Assembly (NCBI GenBank): GCA_913049915.1
Contig: CAJWZC010000014.1
Location: 1 to 55,030 of the forward strand
Direction of reading: 5' to 3'
Length of the DNA: 55,030 nt
From: an uncultured Colwellia sp.
GTDB taxonomy: Bacteria; Pseudomonadota; Gammaproteobacteria; Enterobacterales; Alteromonadaceae
The notes beneath the pieces were generated by a model that saw nothing but the letters and a program-made list of their open reading frames with translations, ran no database searches and was not told the origin of the DNA. Positions 37,025-45,379 of this stretch are shown here, one piece after another (position 1 is the first letter of the stretch; each line of letters begins with the position of its first letter). A program made the translations under genes and the position numbers.

Positions 37025-37243
37025 TTGTTAAACAATCAACAAGCACTTATTGAAGCAATTAATCAAACCATGCCTTTTGGTAAATATGCTGGAAGAAAAC
37101 TATTACAGCTGCCTGAACCGTATTTAGTCTGGTTTCACAGTAAAGGTTTTCCCGAAGGTAAATTAGGACAACAGTTAGCCTTAATGTACGAGGTAAAACT
37201 TAATGGTTTAGAAGATATGCTACAACCTTTATTACATAATTAA
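37025..37243 (+). CDS. DUF3820 family protein
   Basis: 72 residues. The core MPFGKYAGRKLLQLPEPYLV with WFHSKGFPEGKLGQQLALMY and KLNGLEDMLQPL is the DUF3820 family, found as small cytoplasmic proteins and once described as a quorum-sensing-regulated virulence factor in Pseudomonas. The biochemical role is not established. The only start in frame that gives the usual length is TTG at 37025; ATGs upstream (36994, 37006) are in other frames. No clear ribosome binding site precedes it. It is divergent from the two-repeat protein, about 130 bp away. Confidence 0.82.
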   Translation: MLNNQQALIEAINQTMPFGKYAGRKLLQLPEPYLVWFHSKGFPEGKLGQQLALMYEVKLNGLEDMLQPLLHN

Positions 37244-37631
37244 TAACTCCTTTTATTTCTTTAGAACAATTTTGTCTATAAAAATAGTGCAGTTATCACC
37301 TCTAGTAATAACCCTTTACGTTACCTTATTGCTAACAAGTTGTTTTGCCAAGGCAAACTTTTAAGGTTAATAATTACACACTCCTTTTTATTTTATTGGT
37401 ATCTTACGCCCTCCTTAGGATTACACTTTTTAACTTGCATCAATTCAATAAATCCCCTTAAATAACCCGTCGATTGATTAAATTTCATACCATAATAATT
37501 TAATATAAAATTCAAGAATCGGCCACTCTATAGTATTAAGTAACGAGATTATCTCAAGTTATTGATGAATTATAAATTTGTTTATCAATTGATTTATAAG
37601 ACAATTACGAGGTGTTTATGAGGTGGAGTAA
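37244..37631. other. Intergenic region ahead of rmf
   Basis: About 390 AT-rich bases with no recognised frame. The rmf promoter is presumably in its right part, where TTATAA elements occur (37568-37598), but no -35 partner is convincing. No strong hairpin was found. Confidence 0.4.
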
Positions 37632-37805
37632 ATGAAAAGACAAAAAAGAGATAAATTGGGTAGAGCGCACTCTAATGGATATCAAGCTGGCCTAGGTGGT
37701 AAAACTAAGGAACAGTGCCCTTATCAGAATACTGATGCGAAATCAGAATGGTTAGGAGGGTGGCGAGAAGCCGTTGGTGATAGAAATCTAGGGCTATTCC
37801 GATAG
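37632..37805 (+). CDS. rmf: Ribosome modulation factor
   Basis: A 57-residue protein matching the RMF family along its length: MKRQKRDKLGRAHSNGYQAG, the GGKTKEQCPYQ segment, and SEWLGGWREAVGDR, against E. coli MKRQKRDRLERAHQRGYQAG. RMF binds the 30S subunit near the anti-Shine-Dalgarno region and joins 70S ribosomes into inactive 100S dimers in stationary phase. A strong ribosome site, AGGTGGAG, lies three bases ahead of the ATG. The last residues (NLGLFR) differ from E. coli. It is monocistronic, with a terminator 20 bp after the stop. It is short and easily missed by gene callers. Confidence 0.96.
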   Translation: MKRQKRDKLGRAHSNGYQAGLGGKTKEQCPYQNTDAKSEWLGGWREAVGDRNLGLFR

Positions 37806-37825
37806 TTCATCACAAGCTATTTTAC

Positions 37826-37849
37826 TCCCCGAGCTTGAGCGTTCGGGGA
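37826..37849 (+). terminator. Terminator after rmf
   Basis: TCCCCGA and TCGGGGA form a 7-bp GC-rich stem with a 10-nt loop, followed by TAAATTTTT. Confidence 0.85.
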
Positions 37850-37929
37850 TAAATTTTTCAGTCAGCTAAGGTAAACCACTATAAATCCTTGGCATAATTC
37901 TAAGGTGATCAAATTACTGGTGAAAAGCA

Positions 37930-39250
37930 TTATTGATTGATATATTTTTTCATATAAGTATCAAAACTTATACAAATAATTCGAATTAGTAATCGCGCTT
38001 ATTGTTCTACTTTGATGTAATTAATATTATTATCTAACAAAGTATCATCAATAAACGTAGTTAATAGTGGTAAATATTCAACAAAATACTCATTAAAATT
38101 AGTATTATATTTTTTATTAATCACTTATTTGTCTAAATACAAGTTACACATCAATTCCTGAATAACCTCACCACGTAAAACATCATCTTTAGATAAAATT
38201 ACGCCTTTTATTTGTGTATGTTTTTTTGCAGTTATTGCTTGATAATATTATTTTAAATCTATTATATTTTGACTAAAACTATTACCAATTGAACTAATTG
38301 ATGATACACCTAACCCCAATAAATCATAGCTACCTTTAGTGGTATAGCCTTGAAAGTTACAATGTAAAGTACCATCACTTTGCGCTAATGATAATTTATC
38401 ATTGGGTTTGGCAAAATGCTCCATACCAATAAAGTCATAACCAAAATCACAAACTGTTTCGATAGCCAATTTCATGAGGGAAAATTTTTCAACTTTATTA
38501 GGTAGCTACTCATTGCGTAATTTACGCTATGTAGCAAAGCAGCTTGATATTTGCGCGTCTAAATAGAGAGATACGTTCAACATCCCAGTCATGTGCTTTT
38601 ACTAACGTTTTAGCTAGGTTCTTAAGTGTTTGATGAGGTAAGCCATAAATCAGCTCAATATTAATAGACTTAAAACCAAGGGCTTTAGCATACTGAATAA
38701 AGTCACCAATGGATTCTGTAGACTGCACAAGGTTAATAGCCTGTTATACTTTCAAATATAGATCTTGAACAGCTAAGCTCAAACGATTGAACCCGAGTGA
38801 ATATAAGTGCTTAGCTAAGTCTACCTCAATATCACGAGGATCAATTTCAATACTCATTTCCAATTTATCAGAAAAATTAAATTTCTCTTTCAATAAAGAA
38901 GTAAGTTTTTTGATTTGTGTGTGCATTAAAAATGCTTGGTGTACCAGCACCACAATGTAATTACTTAATGGGTATTATGCAAATAATAGTCCTTGTAGAA
39001 TAATTTCTTGTGCTAAATATTCAAGGTAAGTATCTACTTTATCGCGATGACAAGTAATAACTTTATTACAACCTCAGTAATAACAAAGCGTACAACAAAA
39101 TGGGATATACACGTAAAGTGATAATTCTTGGTTTTACGATTTTTCTATCGCTTGAATAAAATCATCATGTTTAAAATTATCATGAAACTCTAACGCTGTT
39201 GGATAAGAGGTATATCTTGATCTACTAGTGTTATATTTAATAGCTTATTA
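37930..39250 (-). pseudogene. hemN: Decayed hemN-like oxygen-independent coproporphyrinogen III oxidase gene
   Basis: Fragments in all three reverse frames match HemN nearly end to end. In order: RSRYTSYPTALEFHDNF; SLYVYIPFCCTLCYY-stop-GCNKVITCHR, the radical-SAM cluster loop, where TGA replaces the codon before GC; LHCGAGTPSIFN; EMSIEIDPRDIEVDLAKHLY and LGFNRLSLAVQDLYLKV; INIELIYGLPHQTLKNLA; FIGMEHFAKPNDKLSLAQSD and NFQGYTTKGSYDLLGLGVSS; and finally RLLIRIICISFDTYMKKYIN. At least four stops and several frameshifts break it, yet no large deletion is apparent. It sits after the DUF2489 gene, where hemN usually follows yihI in related genomes. HemN makes protoporphyrinogen precursors without oxygen; another functional copy elsewhere is likely. 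Confidence 0.88.
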
Positions 39251-39378
39251 TCAAAAAATTGACTTACTTTGATGTTTTCGTACTGTTTTATTTAGTGAAC
39301 GAAAACATTATAGTCTTTTGCCATTTGAGGGGATTGATCAAGCGTAATAACAGCGTTAAATAATCCTGTGACTAGATT

Positions 39379-39879
39379 TTAATTTTTAGTAGAGCTTTTA
39401 AGGTTACTAAGTTGCTCTGTAGTAAAGTGATAAAGCTCACCTAAGTCAGTAATAATCTCATCGTGCATTTTATTTAATGCCGTCATGCGTTGATAATCTT
39501 CACGCATACGTTCTTTTTTGGTTAGCGTTTTACGTCCATCTAGAATAGCAAGATCTTTAATAGCATCATATAAACCAAAAATACCTGTGAATTGCACAGG
39601 TAATACCGTTAATGTTTTCAATGAAGACAATAATACCGATAGGCGCCAGCAGCCTTCATCAAATTCACATTGCTCTTGCTGCATAGCGCGGGTAATTAAT
39701 AACACGCTATCAAAGATTTTTTTGTCGTGCTTATTTAATGCTTGTTGCTGGGCTATCTGATTTTTTTCTTGTTGATCTTTTTGCTGGGCTAGTTGTTTTA
39801 AAAGCTTACCCGCATAAAACCCTAGCGTTAGTACAATAATACCACCTAGTAACAAAGCATAAAGCCAAAAATTACTCAT
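39379..39879 (-). CDS. DUF2489 family membrane-anchored protein
   Basis: 166 residues. An N-terminal helix (LYALLLGGIIVLTLGFYAG) anchors it in the inner membrane; the next 30 residues are Gln/Lys-rich coiled coil (KLLKQLAQQKDQQEKNQIAQ); the rest is a cytoplasmic helical domain (FDEGCWRLSVLLSSLKTLTV and GLYDAIKDLAILDGRKTLTK) typical of DUF2489. Function is unknown. It starts five bases after yihI ends and, in related genera, the pair is followed by hemN, which here is a pseudogene. Confidence 0.82.
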   Translation of the reverse strand: MSNFWLYALLLGGIIVLTLGFYAGKLLKQLAQQKDQQEKNQIAQQQALNKHDKKIFDSVLLITRAMQQEQCEFDEGCWRLSVLLSSLKTLTVLPVQFTGIFGLYDAIKDLAILDGRKTLTKKERMREDYQRMTALNKMHDEIITDLGELYHFTTEQLSNLKSSTKN

Positions 39880-39884
39880 TCAAA

Positions 39885-40535
39885 TTACTCTTTACCTTTA
39901 AAGTCTGACAAATTATGGCTATCTAACTTATCCCATAAATCGTCTTCACTACCACTACCTGTTAATTCATCACTATCATCAGATTCATCTTCTTCATCAA
40001 AACCTAATTCAGCTGACAATGCTTGATGGCGATCCATCATGTCATTATAGTAATTAACTTCTTCTTCCGTTAAGGCAATATCGTCTTCTTGTTTCGCTAA
40101 AATTGTTTGCAGTGTTTCATCTTGCTCAATTGCATCTAATTCTTGCTCTGGCGTTAATACTGCAGGAAAAATTTCTTGCTTTTCAGATAACTCAACATCA
40201 GTATTTTCAACGAAACGAACACTGGCAATAGGGGCTGATTTCAGACTCTTTTGTTTGGCTTTAGCTTGCTTTGCTTTTTCTACTTTATCTTTTTCAGCTT
40301 TAGTAATTAATTTACCTAAGACGATAGGTGTTTTATTACCAAGACGCGGATCTTTATTAGCGCCTTTCTGGTTATTCTCAGTTTGATCTGGCTGGGCTTC
40401 TTTTTGACGATTGCCGGCTACTTTACCTGTTGTTTTACGAGTACGTTTCTCAACTGTTTCTAATTCTTGCTTACTTAACTTAGGCTTAGCTGTAGGTGCT
40501 CCACCTGGTTTTCTAGATTTTTTTGAACGAGACAT
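39885..40535 (-). CDS. yihI: Der GTPase-activating protein YihI
   Basis: 216 residues, very charged. The N-terminus SRSKKSRKPGGAPTAKPKLS and the basic region to about residue 110 are followed by an acidic C-terminal half (EQELDAIEQDETLQTILAKQ, EEEVNYYNDMMDRHQALSAE) containing the YihI core. In E. coli YihI stimulates the GTPase Der, which takes part in 50S subunit assembly. The C-terminal tail is Asp/Ser-rich (EDESDDSDELTGSGSEDDLW) and longer than in E. coli, where the protein has 169 residues. It is the first gene of a yihI-DUF2489 unit on the reverse strand. Confidence 0.9.
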   Translation of the reverse strand: MSRSKKSRKPGGAPTAKPKLSKQELETVEKRTRKTTGKVAGNRQKEAQPDQTENNQKGANKDPRLGNKTPIVLGKLITKAEKDKVEKAKQAKAKQKSLKSAPIASVRFVENTDVELSEKQEIFPAVLTPEQELDAIEQDETLQTILAKQEDDIALTEEEVNYYNDMMDRHQALSAELGFDEEDESDDSDELTGSGSEDDLWDKLDSHNLSDFKGKE

Positions 40536-40664
40536 AGTTACAATTACTTTCTTACTAATTAATTAATTGCCACTATTTTACGTTATTAATAGGTGAAAAA
40601 CCTTAAAAAGTAGAAAAAAGACACAAAAAAAGCGCCTTTATAGGGTTTTTCCACACTTGTTCAC

Positions 40665-40922
40665 TTAAAGTCGAATTTTAATATTTGGGTGAGTATTGAT
40701 TTCTCCCCCTTTAGAGATCACTGCGATATTGTCGTTACAGCTTAACACTGCTATATGACTATCATGAAAATCTCTAATAAAATTAATTTTATAACCAAAT
40801 TGCGTTAAGCTACTGGCAGCGAATTTCTGTGCCAACGTTAGCTCTTCCCATAAGTCATCGTAGCACCTTTGAGTTGCTATTCGCCGCTCCAATAGGTCCT
40901 CTCTTTGCATTACTACAGCCAT
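40665..40922 (-). CDS. Conserved small protein, unknown function
   Basis: 85 residues from the ATG at 40922, chosen because GGGGAAA lies just ahead; the frame also opens seven codons earlier. Segments such as YDDLWEELTLAQKFAASSLT, QFGYKINFIRDFHDSHIAVL and GGEINTHPNIKIRL look like a conserved small family of Shewanella, Vibrio and relatives, remembered without a name. There is no signal peptide. The C-terminus carries a cysteine (LSCNDNIAVI). It is divergent from tesB, 156 bp away. Function unknown. Confidence 0.65.
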   Translation of the reverse strand: MAVVMQREDLLERRIATQRCYDDLWEELTLAQKFAASSLTQFGYKINFIRDFHDSHIAVLSCNDNIAVISKGGEINTHPNIKIRL

Positions 40923-41078
40923 AATTTCCCCTTTTACATCCAATTATGATTTGATTAATATTTTTATTATTTTGACCAAAACTTAACCTACTTTGCATGT
41001 AACATCAATAGGCATTACAATAACCTCCTTGTATTAATTGGTGTCTAGCCAAATAGTCTATGATAAGTAAGGTAAAAA

Positions 41079-41936
41079 ATGTCCCGTGTATTAGATGAAT
41101 TGTCCGTGTTATTAAAATTAGAAGTTATTGAGCAGGGTATCTATCGAGGACAAAGCCAAGACTTAGGGTATAAAGCGCTTTTTGGTGGCCAAGTTATGGG
41201 CCAAGCTCTTTCCGCTGCTCAAGAAACAATCGCGGCTAATCGTTTTGTTCATTCATTGCATTCTTATTTTTTACGACCGGGTGATGCTAGCTTGCCGGTT
41301 GTTTATGAAGTTGAGGTCATTCGTGATGGCTCGAGCTTTAGTACTCGCAGGGTACAAGCAGTACAAAAAGGCAAGGCTATTTTTTATATGACAGCGTCTT
41401 TTCAACATGCCGAAGCAGGATTTGATCACCAAGATATCATGCCTAATGTAGCTGCTCCTGAAGATCTGCCATCATTTACCGATTATATAAAAGCCAATCA
41501 AAAATATATCCCAGAGCCATTGCGTGAGAAGTTTTTAGCTGAAATGCCTATTGATATTCGTTCCGTACAACAATATAACTGGTTACAGCCAGCACCAACC
41601 AATTCTACTAGCCAAATGTGGATTAAAGCCAACGGGGATTTACCTGACGATTTAGGCATACACACCTATATGTTAGCTTATACGTCGGATTTCCATTTTT
41701 TACCAACAGCATTATTACCTCATGGCGCAAGTCATTGGCAACCAAACTTTCAAATTGCTACTATAGATCACGCTATGTGGTTTCATCGTCCATTCCGCTT
41801 CGATGATTGGTTGCTTTACTGTATGGACAGTCCTTCTGCAAGTAATGGTAGAGGGCTGGTTAGAGGACAAATATATGATCGACAAGGTCAATTAGTCGCT
41901 TCAACCATGCAAGAAGGTGTGATTAGGCAAAAATAA
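41079..41936 (+). CDS. tesB: Acyl-CoA thioesterase II
   Basis: 285 residues, close to the 286 of E. coli. It is a double-hotdog thioesterase that hydrolyses acyl-CoA to free acid and CoA. The first hotdog has LFGGQVMGQALSAAQETIAA and HSYFLRPGDASLPVVYEVEV; the second has LAYTSDFHFLPTALLPHGAS with the catalytic Asp (YTSD), and AMWFHRPFRFDDWLLYCMDS. The C-terminal GLVRGQIYDRQGQLVASTMQ and EGVIRQK contain the catalytic Thr/Gln region. TAAGGTAAAAA ahead of the ATG is an acceptable ribosome site. It is a single gene. Confidence 0.95.
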   Translation: MSRVLDELSVLLKLEVIEQGIYRGQSQDLGYKALFGGQVMGQALSAAQETIAANRFVHSLHSYFLRPGDASLPVVYEVEVIRDGSSFSTRRVQAVQKGKAIFYMTASFQHAEAGFDHQDIMPNVAAPEDLPSFTDYIKANQKYIPEPLREKFLAEMPIDIRSVQQYNWLQPAPTNSTSQMWIKANGDLPDDLGIHTYMLAYTSDFHFLPTALLPHGASHWQPNFQIATIDHAMWFHRPFRFDDWLLYCMDSPSASNGRGLVRGQIYDRQGQLVASTMQEGVIRQK

Positions 41937-41944
41937 GTTCAGTA

Positions 41945-41982
41945 TTAGTAATATGGCTATAAATTGATAGCGATATTACTAA
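41945..41982. terminator. Long palindrome between tesB and the Mpo1-like gene
   Basis: TTAGTAATAT-GCTAT and ATAGC-ATATTACTAA form a 15-bp stem with one symmetric mismatch and a 6-nt loop, between two convergent genes. There is no long T tract, so it may be a weak bidirectional terminator or an mRNA 3' end stabiliser. Confidence 0.5.
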
Positions 41983-41998
41983 CAATACCTAATGAACG

Positions 41999-42550
41999 TT
42001 ATTTAGAGCGATTTTTCTTTTCTAATGCTTTACGCTTTTCTAGTGCTAATGAGGTAACACGAACTTTTAATAGCGACTCTAAACCTAGCATAAAGTATAC
42101 CTCAGCCATCAAAAATAATGGCCCAATAAGAAACTGGCTTAAATCATCAACAAAAGCAGGTTTAGCTTTTTCATAATAATGACCAATAAACTGAATAATC
42201 CAACCAATGATAAATATTCCTACCGCGATATACATCACACCTTCGGTATCACTAAATAATTCTGCGACAAACAAATTAGCTAAGATATAAGCCAGCATGC
42301 CCAAAGCTAATAAGCGATGCAATGCGATATAATAAATTGCTATGACGGCAAAAAGGACCATGGCTAAAGTGAAATTCAGCAGAAATGGCGTACTCAATAT
42401 GTCATCTATCATTATTTTAAAAGCAATAGTACTCAACATCAGCGTTACCGCAAATACGATTAACGGTACGCCAATAAAATGGGTATTAATGTTTGTTTGA
42501 TTTAAGTGTACACTTTTATATCGTGCTAATTGTTCTTCAATTGACTTCAT
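41999..42550 (-). CDS. Mpo1-like (DUF962) membrane protein
   Basis: 183 residues with four membrane helices. It carries the family's histidine motifs, YKSVHLNQTNINTHFIGVPL at residues about 11-30 and WIIQFIGHYYEKAKPA at about 118-135, which bind iron in yeast Mpo1, a dioxygenase that alpha-oxidises 2-hydroxy fatty acids. The bacterial proteins are usually annotated only by the domain; the substrate is unknown here. A C-terminal basic tail is present (LALEKRKALEKKNRSK). It follows the mechanosensitive channel gene by 17 bp on the reverse strand, suggesting a shared transcript and a link to membrane lipids. Confidence 0.85.
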   Translation of the reverse strand: MKSIEEQLARYKSVHLNQTNINTHFIGVPLIVFAVTLMLSTIAFKIMIDDILSTPFLLNFTLAMVLFAVIAIYYIALHRLLALGMLAYILANLFVAELFSDTEGVMYIAVGIFIIGWIIQFIGHYYEKAKPAFVDDLSQFLIGPLFLMAEVYFMLGLESLLKVRVTSLALEKRKALEKKNRSK

Positions 42551-42567
42551 TCAAATACTCTTTTTTA

Positions 42568-43818
42568 TCAATGTTGTTGCCAATCGTGGCCACTTGGATG
42601 TTGAAAAACACGTAAATCAAACTGTGGCGCAATAGCAAAAAGATGGTCAAAAATATCCGCTTGAATAGCCTCATAAGCTAACCAATCAGTAGTATTGGCA
42701 AAACAGTATATTTCAAGCGGTAAACCTGTCTGAGTAGCAGATAGTTGCCTAACCATACAGGTTAAATCATCACGAATTAGCGGGTTTTGTTTTAGGTACT
42801 TAGTTATATAAGCACGAAACGTCCCTATGTTAGTCAATTGTCGATTATTCATTGATTTAAATGTTTGAGCTACTTCATCACTACTTTCACCTTGTTCGCT
42901 TATCGCCAGCTGTTGTTTTTTATCACTCAGGTAATCTTGTAATAAATGTGCATTAGTTAGCTGGTTTATTTTTTCCGCACTATAAAAATCAATACTGACA
43001 ATATCAATTATAATTGTACGCTTAATACGCCGTGCACCCGTATGATAAATATTGCGCCAGTTTTTGAAAGAATCGCTAATCAGTGCATAAGTTGGAACCG
43101 TCGTAATGGTTTTATCAAAATTCTCAATTTTTACCGTACTTAACCCTATTTCTAGCACGTCGCCATCAGCACCATATTTAGGTAATTCAACCCAATCACC
43201 AGCAACGACCATTCTATTCGCTGAGATTTGAATACTAGCAACCAAGCCTTTAATGGTATCTTGAAAAACTAATAATAAAACCGCGGTCAAAGCACCTAAA
43301 CCACTTAATAGATAAACAGGTGAGCGATTAATAATCAACGAAATAATGACAATACTAGCCACTAAATATAATGCTAACTTAAATACTTGAATAATAGCGT
43401 TTAAGGGTAAAAATCGTTGTTGGGCACTCTCGTGATAGATACTTCTACTCACATTGAGTAAGGCACTAATACAACGTGCAATTTGAAAGGTAAGCAGTAC
43501 CTTGCTTACTAGAATAAGCAAGGTACTCGATATACTACGAGTTTCTAACATAATAGGTGTTAAAAAAAGTATTAAGACAAATGGTAATAACAAGGTCATT
43601 CGGCTGAGTACGCTATGCTCAATCAACGCATCATCCCAGGTGTTTTTACTATTTATAATAAGCTTATTCATCAAGTTCAACAGTTGATTTTTAGCCAAGT
43701 AATAACTTAGGCTAGCAATCAAAAAGATTGAACTGATACCTATTGCTATAGCACTACTGGCTATATATTGCGATTTAAGACCTTGTTCGCTTAACCAAAT
43801 ACTGATCAGTTCATTCAT
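42568..43818 (-). CDS. Mechanosensitive ion channel, YbdG/MscS family
   Basis: 416 residues, near the 415 of E. coli YbdG, a miniconductance-type channel involved in osmotic adaptation. Five membrane helices precede the pore region, GLGALTAVLLLVFQDTIKGL with VASIQISANRM, the MscS-like last helix. The cytoplasmic beta domain follows (VVAGDWVELPKYGADGDVLE, VKIENFDKTITTVPTYALIS with NWRN), and a C-terminal alpha/beta region to the end. It is probably cotranscribed with the Mpo1-like gene. Gating properties are inferred from the family. Confidence 0.9.
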   Translation of the reverse strand: MNELISIWLSEQGLKSQYIASSAIAIGISSIFLIASLSYYLAKNQLLNLMNKLIINSKNTWDDALIEHSVLSRMTLLLPFVLILFLTPIMLETRSISSTLLILVSKVLLTFQIARCISALLNVSRSIYHESAQQRFLPLNAIIQVFKLALYLVASIVIISLIINRSPVYLLSGLGALTAVLLLVFQDTIKGLVASIQISANRMVVAGDWVELPKYGADGDVLEIGLSTVKIENFDKTITTVPTYALISDSFKNWRNIYHTGARRIKRTIIIDIVSIDFYSAEKINQLTNAHLLQDYLSDKKQQLAISEQGESSDEVAQTFKSMNNRQLTNIGTFRAYITKYLKQNPLIRDDLTCMVRQLSATQTGLPLEIYCFANTTDWLAYEAIQADIFDHLFAIAPQFDLRVFQHPSGHDWQQH

Positions 43819-44148
43819 GTCATTCTCCTGTCATCTTATCGGCAAGCGAGATAGCTCAGTTACATTCAGTGCTAAATCTTATTCTTCACTTTAAATAGGG
43901 GCGATTAATCTTTCGCTATTATTTTTACAGAGGTTTATTAAGTGTTTATACTAGGTAGAGCCTTTAAAATTTAGTTTTTCCGCATAAAAATCGATAACGC
44001 AGTAAAAACGATCAACAAACGCTACCGAAAGATTCAGCTAAAAACATTTTACTCTTTGTTGAATAGAGTTTGCTTAGAATGACTAGGCTACACAATATCT
44101 AGCGTAATAAAAACGTTTTTATCTCGAACATAATTTAACAGCGAAGGA
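43819..44148. other. Intergenic stretch with a copy of the dispersed motif
   Basis: 330 bp between the channel and acyltransferase genes hold no recognised frame. Positions 43986-44007 carry AAAAATCGATAACGCAGTAA, on the opposite strand to the copies at 1009-1032 and 32696-32721. The surrounding sequence does not otherwise resemble those two sites closely. Confidence 0.45.
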
Positions 44149-45042
44149 TCAATGTTGCAGTCTCATTTTTTCAAGTCGGGCATCTTTATCATGCCAAAAT
44201 TGGGTTAACCACTTTTGAAAAGCAACTCTATCATTACGATCTAAAAAGTCGATATGACCGAGTTCACTGGCAATATCGAAGATTTGAATATCAATATGTA
44301 CCTTTTTCACTTGTCCATAAATAAAATTACTAAAATTTGGAATACCATCTGGATAATAAATAGTCACATCAACAATTTTAGTTAAATGCTCACCCATAGC
44401 ATCCAACACAAAAGAGATTCCACCTGATTTAGGTTTCAATAAATGTTGGAAAGGAGAATCTTGTTGGTCATGTTTTTTTTGGGTAAAACGTGTGCCTTCA
44501 ATAAAATTCATCACACTAACAGGCTTGTGCTTAAACTTAGCACAGGCATTTCGAGTTGTTTCTAAATCTTTACCACGTAAGTGAGGGTTTTGCTTCAAAA
44601 AGGCTTGGCTGTATCGTTTCATAAAAGGAAAGTCTAGTGCCCACCAAGCCAAACCTAATAGTGGTACATAAATCAGTTCTTTCTTTAGAAAAAATTTTAA
44701 AAAAGGAATATTGCCATGTAAAGCCCGCTGTAATACTACTATATCAACCCAGCTTTGGTGATTTGCTAGCACCAAATACCAGTCGTTAATTTTAAGCGCT
44801 TCTAATCCTGTCACCACGAAAGTAGTTTTGGTAAATATTTTTTGAATAAAGCTATTAGTTGCAACCCAATTACTTGCCATTAAATCAAGTAAGTAACTAA
44901 ATATTTTTTTAGAAAAACCCAATGGAATTAACGCTTTAAATAGTGAAAACACTAAAATAGGCATCAGCCAAAATAGTGTATTAAGGGTATAAAGGGAGAA
45001 GGATAAAAAGCCGATCAGCCTGGCAGGTAAAAAATTTAGCAT
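44149..45042 (-). CDS. YihG-like 1-acyl-sn-glycerol-3-phosphate acyltransferase family protein
   Basis: 297 residues, a PlsC/LPLAT-fold membrane acyltransferase. After one or two N-terminal helices (LPARLIGFLSFSLYTLNTLF) comes block I, LANHQSWVD (the H-x4-D catalytic pair), then block III, NFIEGTRFT, and block IV around VDVTIYYPDG. The length and the LLGLAWWALDFPFMKRYS segment fit the YihG subfamily, which in E. coli works as an alternative lysophosphatidate acyltransferase and affects membrane composition and motility. The acyl donor is inferred. It is a single gene on the reverse strand. Confidence 0.88.
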   Translation of the reverse strand: MLNFLPARLIGFLSFSLYTLNTLFWLMPILVFSLFKALIPLGFSKKIFSYLLDLMASNWVATNSFIQKIFTKTTFVVTGLEALKINDWYLVLANHQSWVDIVVLQRALHGNIPFLKFFLKKELIYVPLLGLAWWALDFPFMKRYSQAFLKQNPHLRGKDLETTRNACAKFKHKPVSVMNFIEGTRFTQKKHDQQDSPFQHLLKPKSGGISFVLDAMGEHLTKIVDVTIYYPDGIPNFSNFIYGQVKKVHIDIQIFDIASELGHIDFLDRNDRVAFQKWLTQFWHDKDARLEKMRLQH

Positions 45043-45323
45043 ATCTTGATAATAACTATTAATAGATAAGCGTTATTTAATCATGATTTAGCTAATAATT
45101 ATATTTTTTTATTGTCTGTTCGCACAACACTTATTTTCATAAAGCTGTTATCAGTTAAAAATACTACATGAACAAAAAGCGATCACTTTTATTTTATAAC
45201 AGACTCATTTAATATTTTTACCTGATGTAAACGTCTAAAATTCATGGTTTGCTATATACAGGCGATTAAGCGACTGAAACCTATATTTTACACCTGATCA
45301 AAGTGAATATTCCCCTTTAACAA
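45043..45323. other. Divergent intergenic region ahead of proBA
   Basis: No reading frame was recognised. The region is AT-rich and ends in the proBA promoter at 45324-45352. No clear operator or riboswitch was seen. Confidence 0.4.
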
Positions 45324-45352
45324 TTGAGTTTTTAATCAAAATACTGCATAAT
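45324..45352 (+). promoter_or_regulatory. Promoter of proBA
   Basis: TTGAGT (45324-45329) and CATAAT (45347-45352) are separated by 17 bp, with a TG one base before the -10, and lie 27 bp ahead of the start codon. GGAG lies at 45370-45374. Confidence 0.6.
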
Positions 45353-45379
45353 TAGGTAAGCATAATAATAGGAGTACAG

